Of a DNA stretch of 64,000 nucleotides, positions 63,585 to 64,000 are shown piece by piece. The DNA is from JBMOGA01 sp049318625 (lineage in GTDB: Bacteria > Pseudomonadota > Alphaproteobacteria > Rhizobiales > Hyphomicrobiaceae), in NCBI GenBank assembly GCA_049318625.1, contig JBMOGA010000010.1:37609-101608 (forward strand), read 5' to 3'. Both the position numbers and the translations under genes were made by a program. Position 1 is the first letter of the stretch; each line of letters starts with the position of its first letter. The notes under the pieces are model-generated. The model was not told where the DNA came from. It saw nothing but the letters and a program-made list of their open reading frames with translations, and made no database searches.

Positions 63585-63856
63585 GGGCGCGGAACCTGAA
63601 GCGTGTCGGACGGCCCGCCCGTCGAGGCGATCTCGTGCGTTGCCGTATGACGGACCACCTTCACGAACTGGCGGCAGCCGGCGAAGTGATGCCACCACTC
63701 GGTATGCCAGCCGCGCGGGTTCTCCCGGCTGTAGACATAGTCGTAGAACGCCTGCTGGCCGGCGTCGCTCGGGGGCCGTGAGACCGTCGCATCGCCGCGA
63801 TAGTGGAACTCGGCCTCGTCGCGGCGGCCGCAATGCGGGCAATTTATGATGTGCAT
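63581..63856 (-). CDS. soxD: Sarcosine oxidase delta subunit
   Basis: 91 residues from the ATG at 63856. Zinc-binding C-P-H-C-G near the start and H-H-F-A-G-C later give the Cys3His site of SoxD; R-G-D-A-T-V-S-R-P and W-W-H-H are also family marks. It is the small structural subunit of the heterotetramer. The upstream gene should be soxB, beyond the window; the 144 bases to the right edge hold short palindromes but no end of soxB that I can identify. Confidence 0.9.
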   Translation of the reverse strand: MHIINCPHCGRRDEAEFHYRGDATVSRPPSDAGQQAFYDYVYSRENPRGWHTEWWHHFAGCRQFVKVVRHTATHEIASTGGPSDTLQVPRP

Positions 63857-64000
63857 TTTTTCACGGACACGAATGGAGAGGTGAAGAGCGAATTGAGAGC
63901 GATGGCCGAGTTGAGGGCCGGCGCTTGCGCAAGTGCCCGTTCGGGCGCTCGGGCCTGCGGCCCGCAAGGACGTGGCACCACTCTATTGGCCGCGTCAGTG

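Noticed and set aside
63917..63964. Cluster of short palindromes upstream of soxD as a terminator
   Set aside because: CTTGCGCAAG, GCCCG-TT-CGGGC and CGGGCC-TGC-GGCCCG are stable, but none is followed by a T-run, and the sox genes are expected to be co-transcribed.

Overview
The window is a GC-rich bacterial chromosome segment with dense coding on both strands. It is almost certainly from an alphaproteobacterium, most likely of the order Hyphomicrobiales (Rhizobiales). Supporting signs are the order dcd-metZ-(CDP-alcohol transferase)-apaG, a SAM-II riboswitch ahead of metZ, the order nudC-SRP RNA-dnaX-ybaB, a DnaX that has lost the zinc-binding cysteines, an NdvA-type glucan exporter, a phasin, and a leucyl aminopeptidase-NlpC/P60 operon. 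I see no rRNA, tRNA, insertion sequence, prophage, CRISPR array or plasmid gene, so this looks like ordinary chromosome with several catabolic modules set into it.

Layout. 1-8.7 kb: the end of a CorA-like channel, an acyltransferase-3 membrane protein, a secreted VWA protein, and divergently from it a two-gene unit of large unusual membrane proteins (one with a long solenoid of pentapeptide-like repeats), then a DUF2064-type transferase. 8.8-14 kb: a small unknown protein, a membrane-anchored TAXI solute-binding protein, and a CHASE2-adenylate cyclase gene whose end overlaps a convergent FecR-domain gene. 14.1-16.9 kb: a copper module with divergent copA and csoR and two GC-tract operators between them. 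17.5-23.9 kb: a tightly overlapping operon (acylating aldehyde dehydrogenase, two-subunit acyl-CoA ligase, acetate kinase, short-chain dehydrogenase) with a TauE/SafE exporter upstream. It looks like a two-carbon organosulfonate (sulfoacetaldehyde/sulfoacetate) module.

24-31.7 kb: ureidoglycolate lyase, a Cys-rich membrane protein, the NdvA exporter, a YfhO-like membrane protein, and a RibD-C reductase with cytochrome b561. 31.7-41.1 kb: an amidase, then housekeeping genes dcd, SAM-II-metZ, a CDP-alcohol transferase, apaG, argE, and clpS-clpA. 41.3-43.7 kb: a phasin with its promoter, operator and terminator all visible, and an EAL-CBS-GGDEF protein. 43.8-52.5 kb: two phosphorus-related modules back to back. 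phnDCE imports phosphonates; a LacI-ABC transporter-phosphodiesterase unit probably takes up and cleaves phosphodiesters. Between them lie a symmetric Pho-box-like element and an orphan strong terminator.

52.6-58.8 kb: nudC, the SRP RNA with a clear promoter, dnaX and ybaB, and convergently an aminopeptidase-NlpC-zinc ribbon operon. 59-64 kb: a TPR lipoprotein, then the heterotetrameric sarcosine oxidase genes soxD-soxA-soxG, reading in from beyond the right edge where soxB is expected.

Protein functions are assigned by reading motifs and recalled family features; no database search was run.
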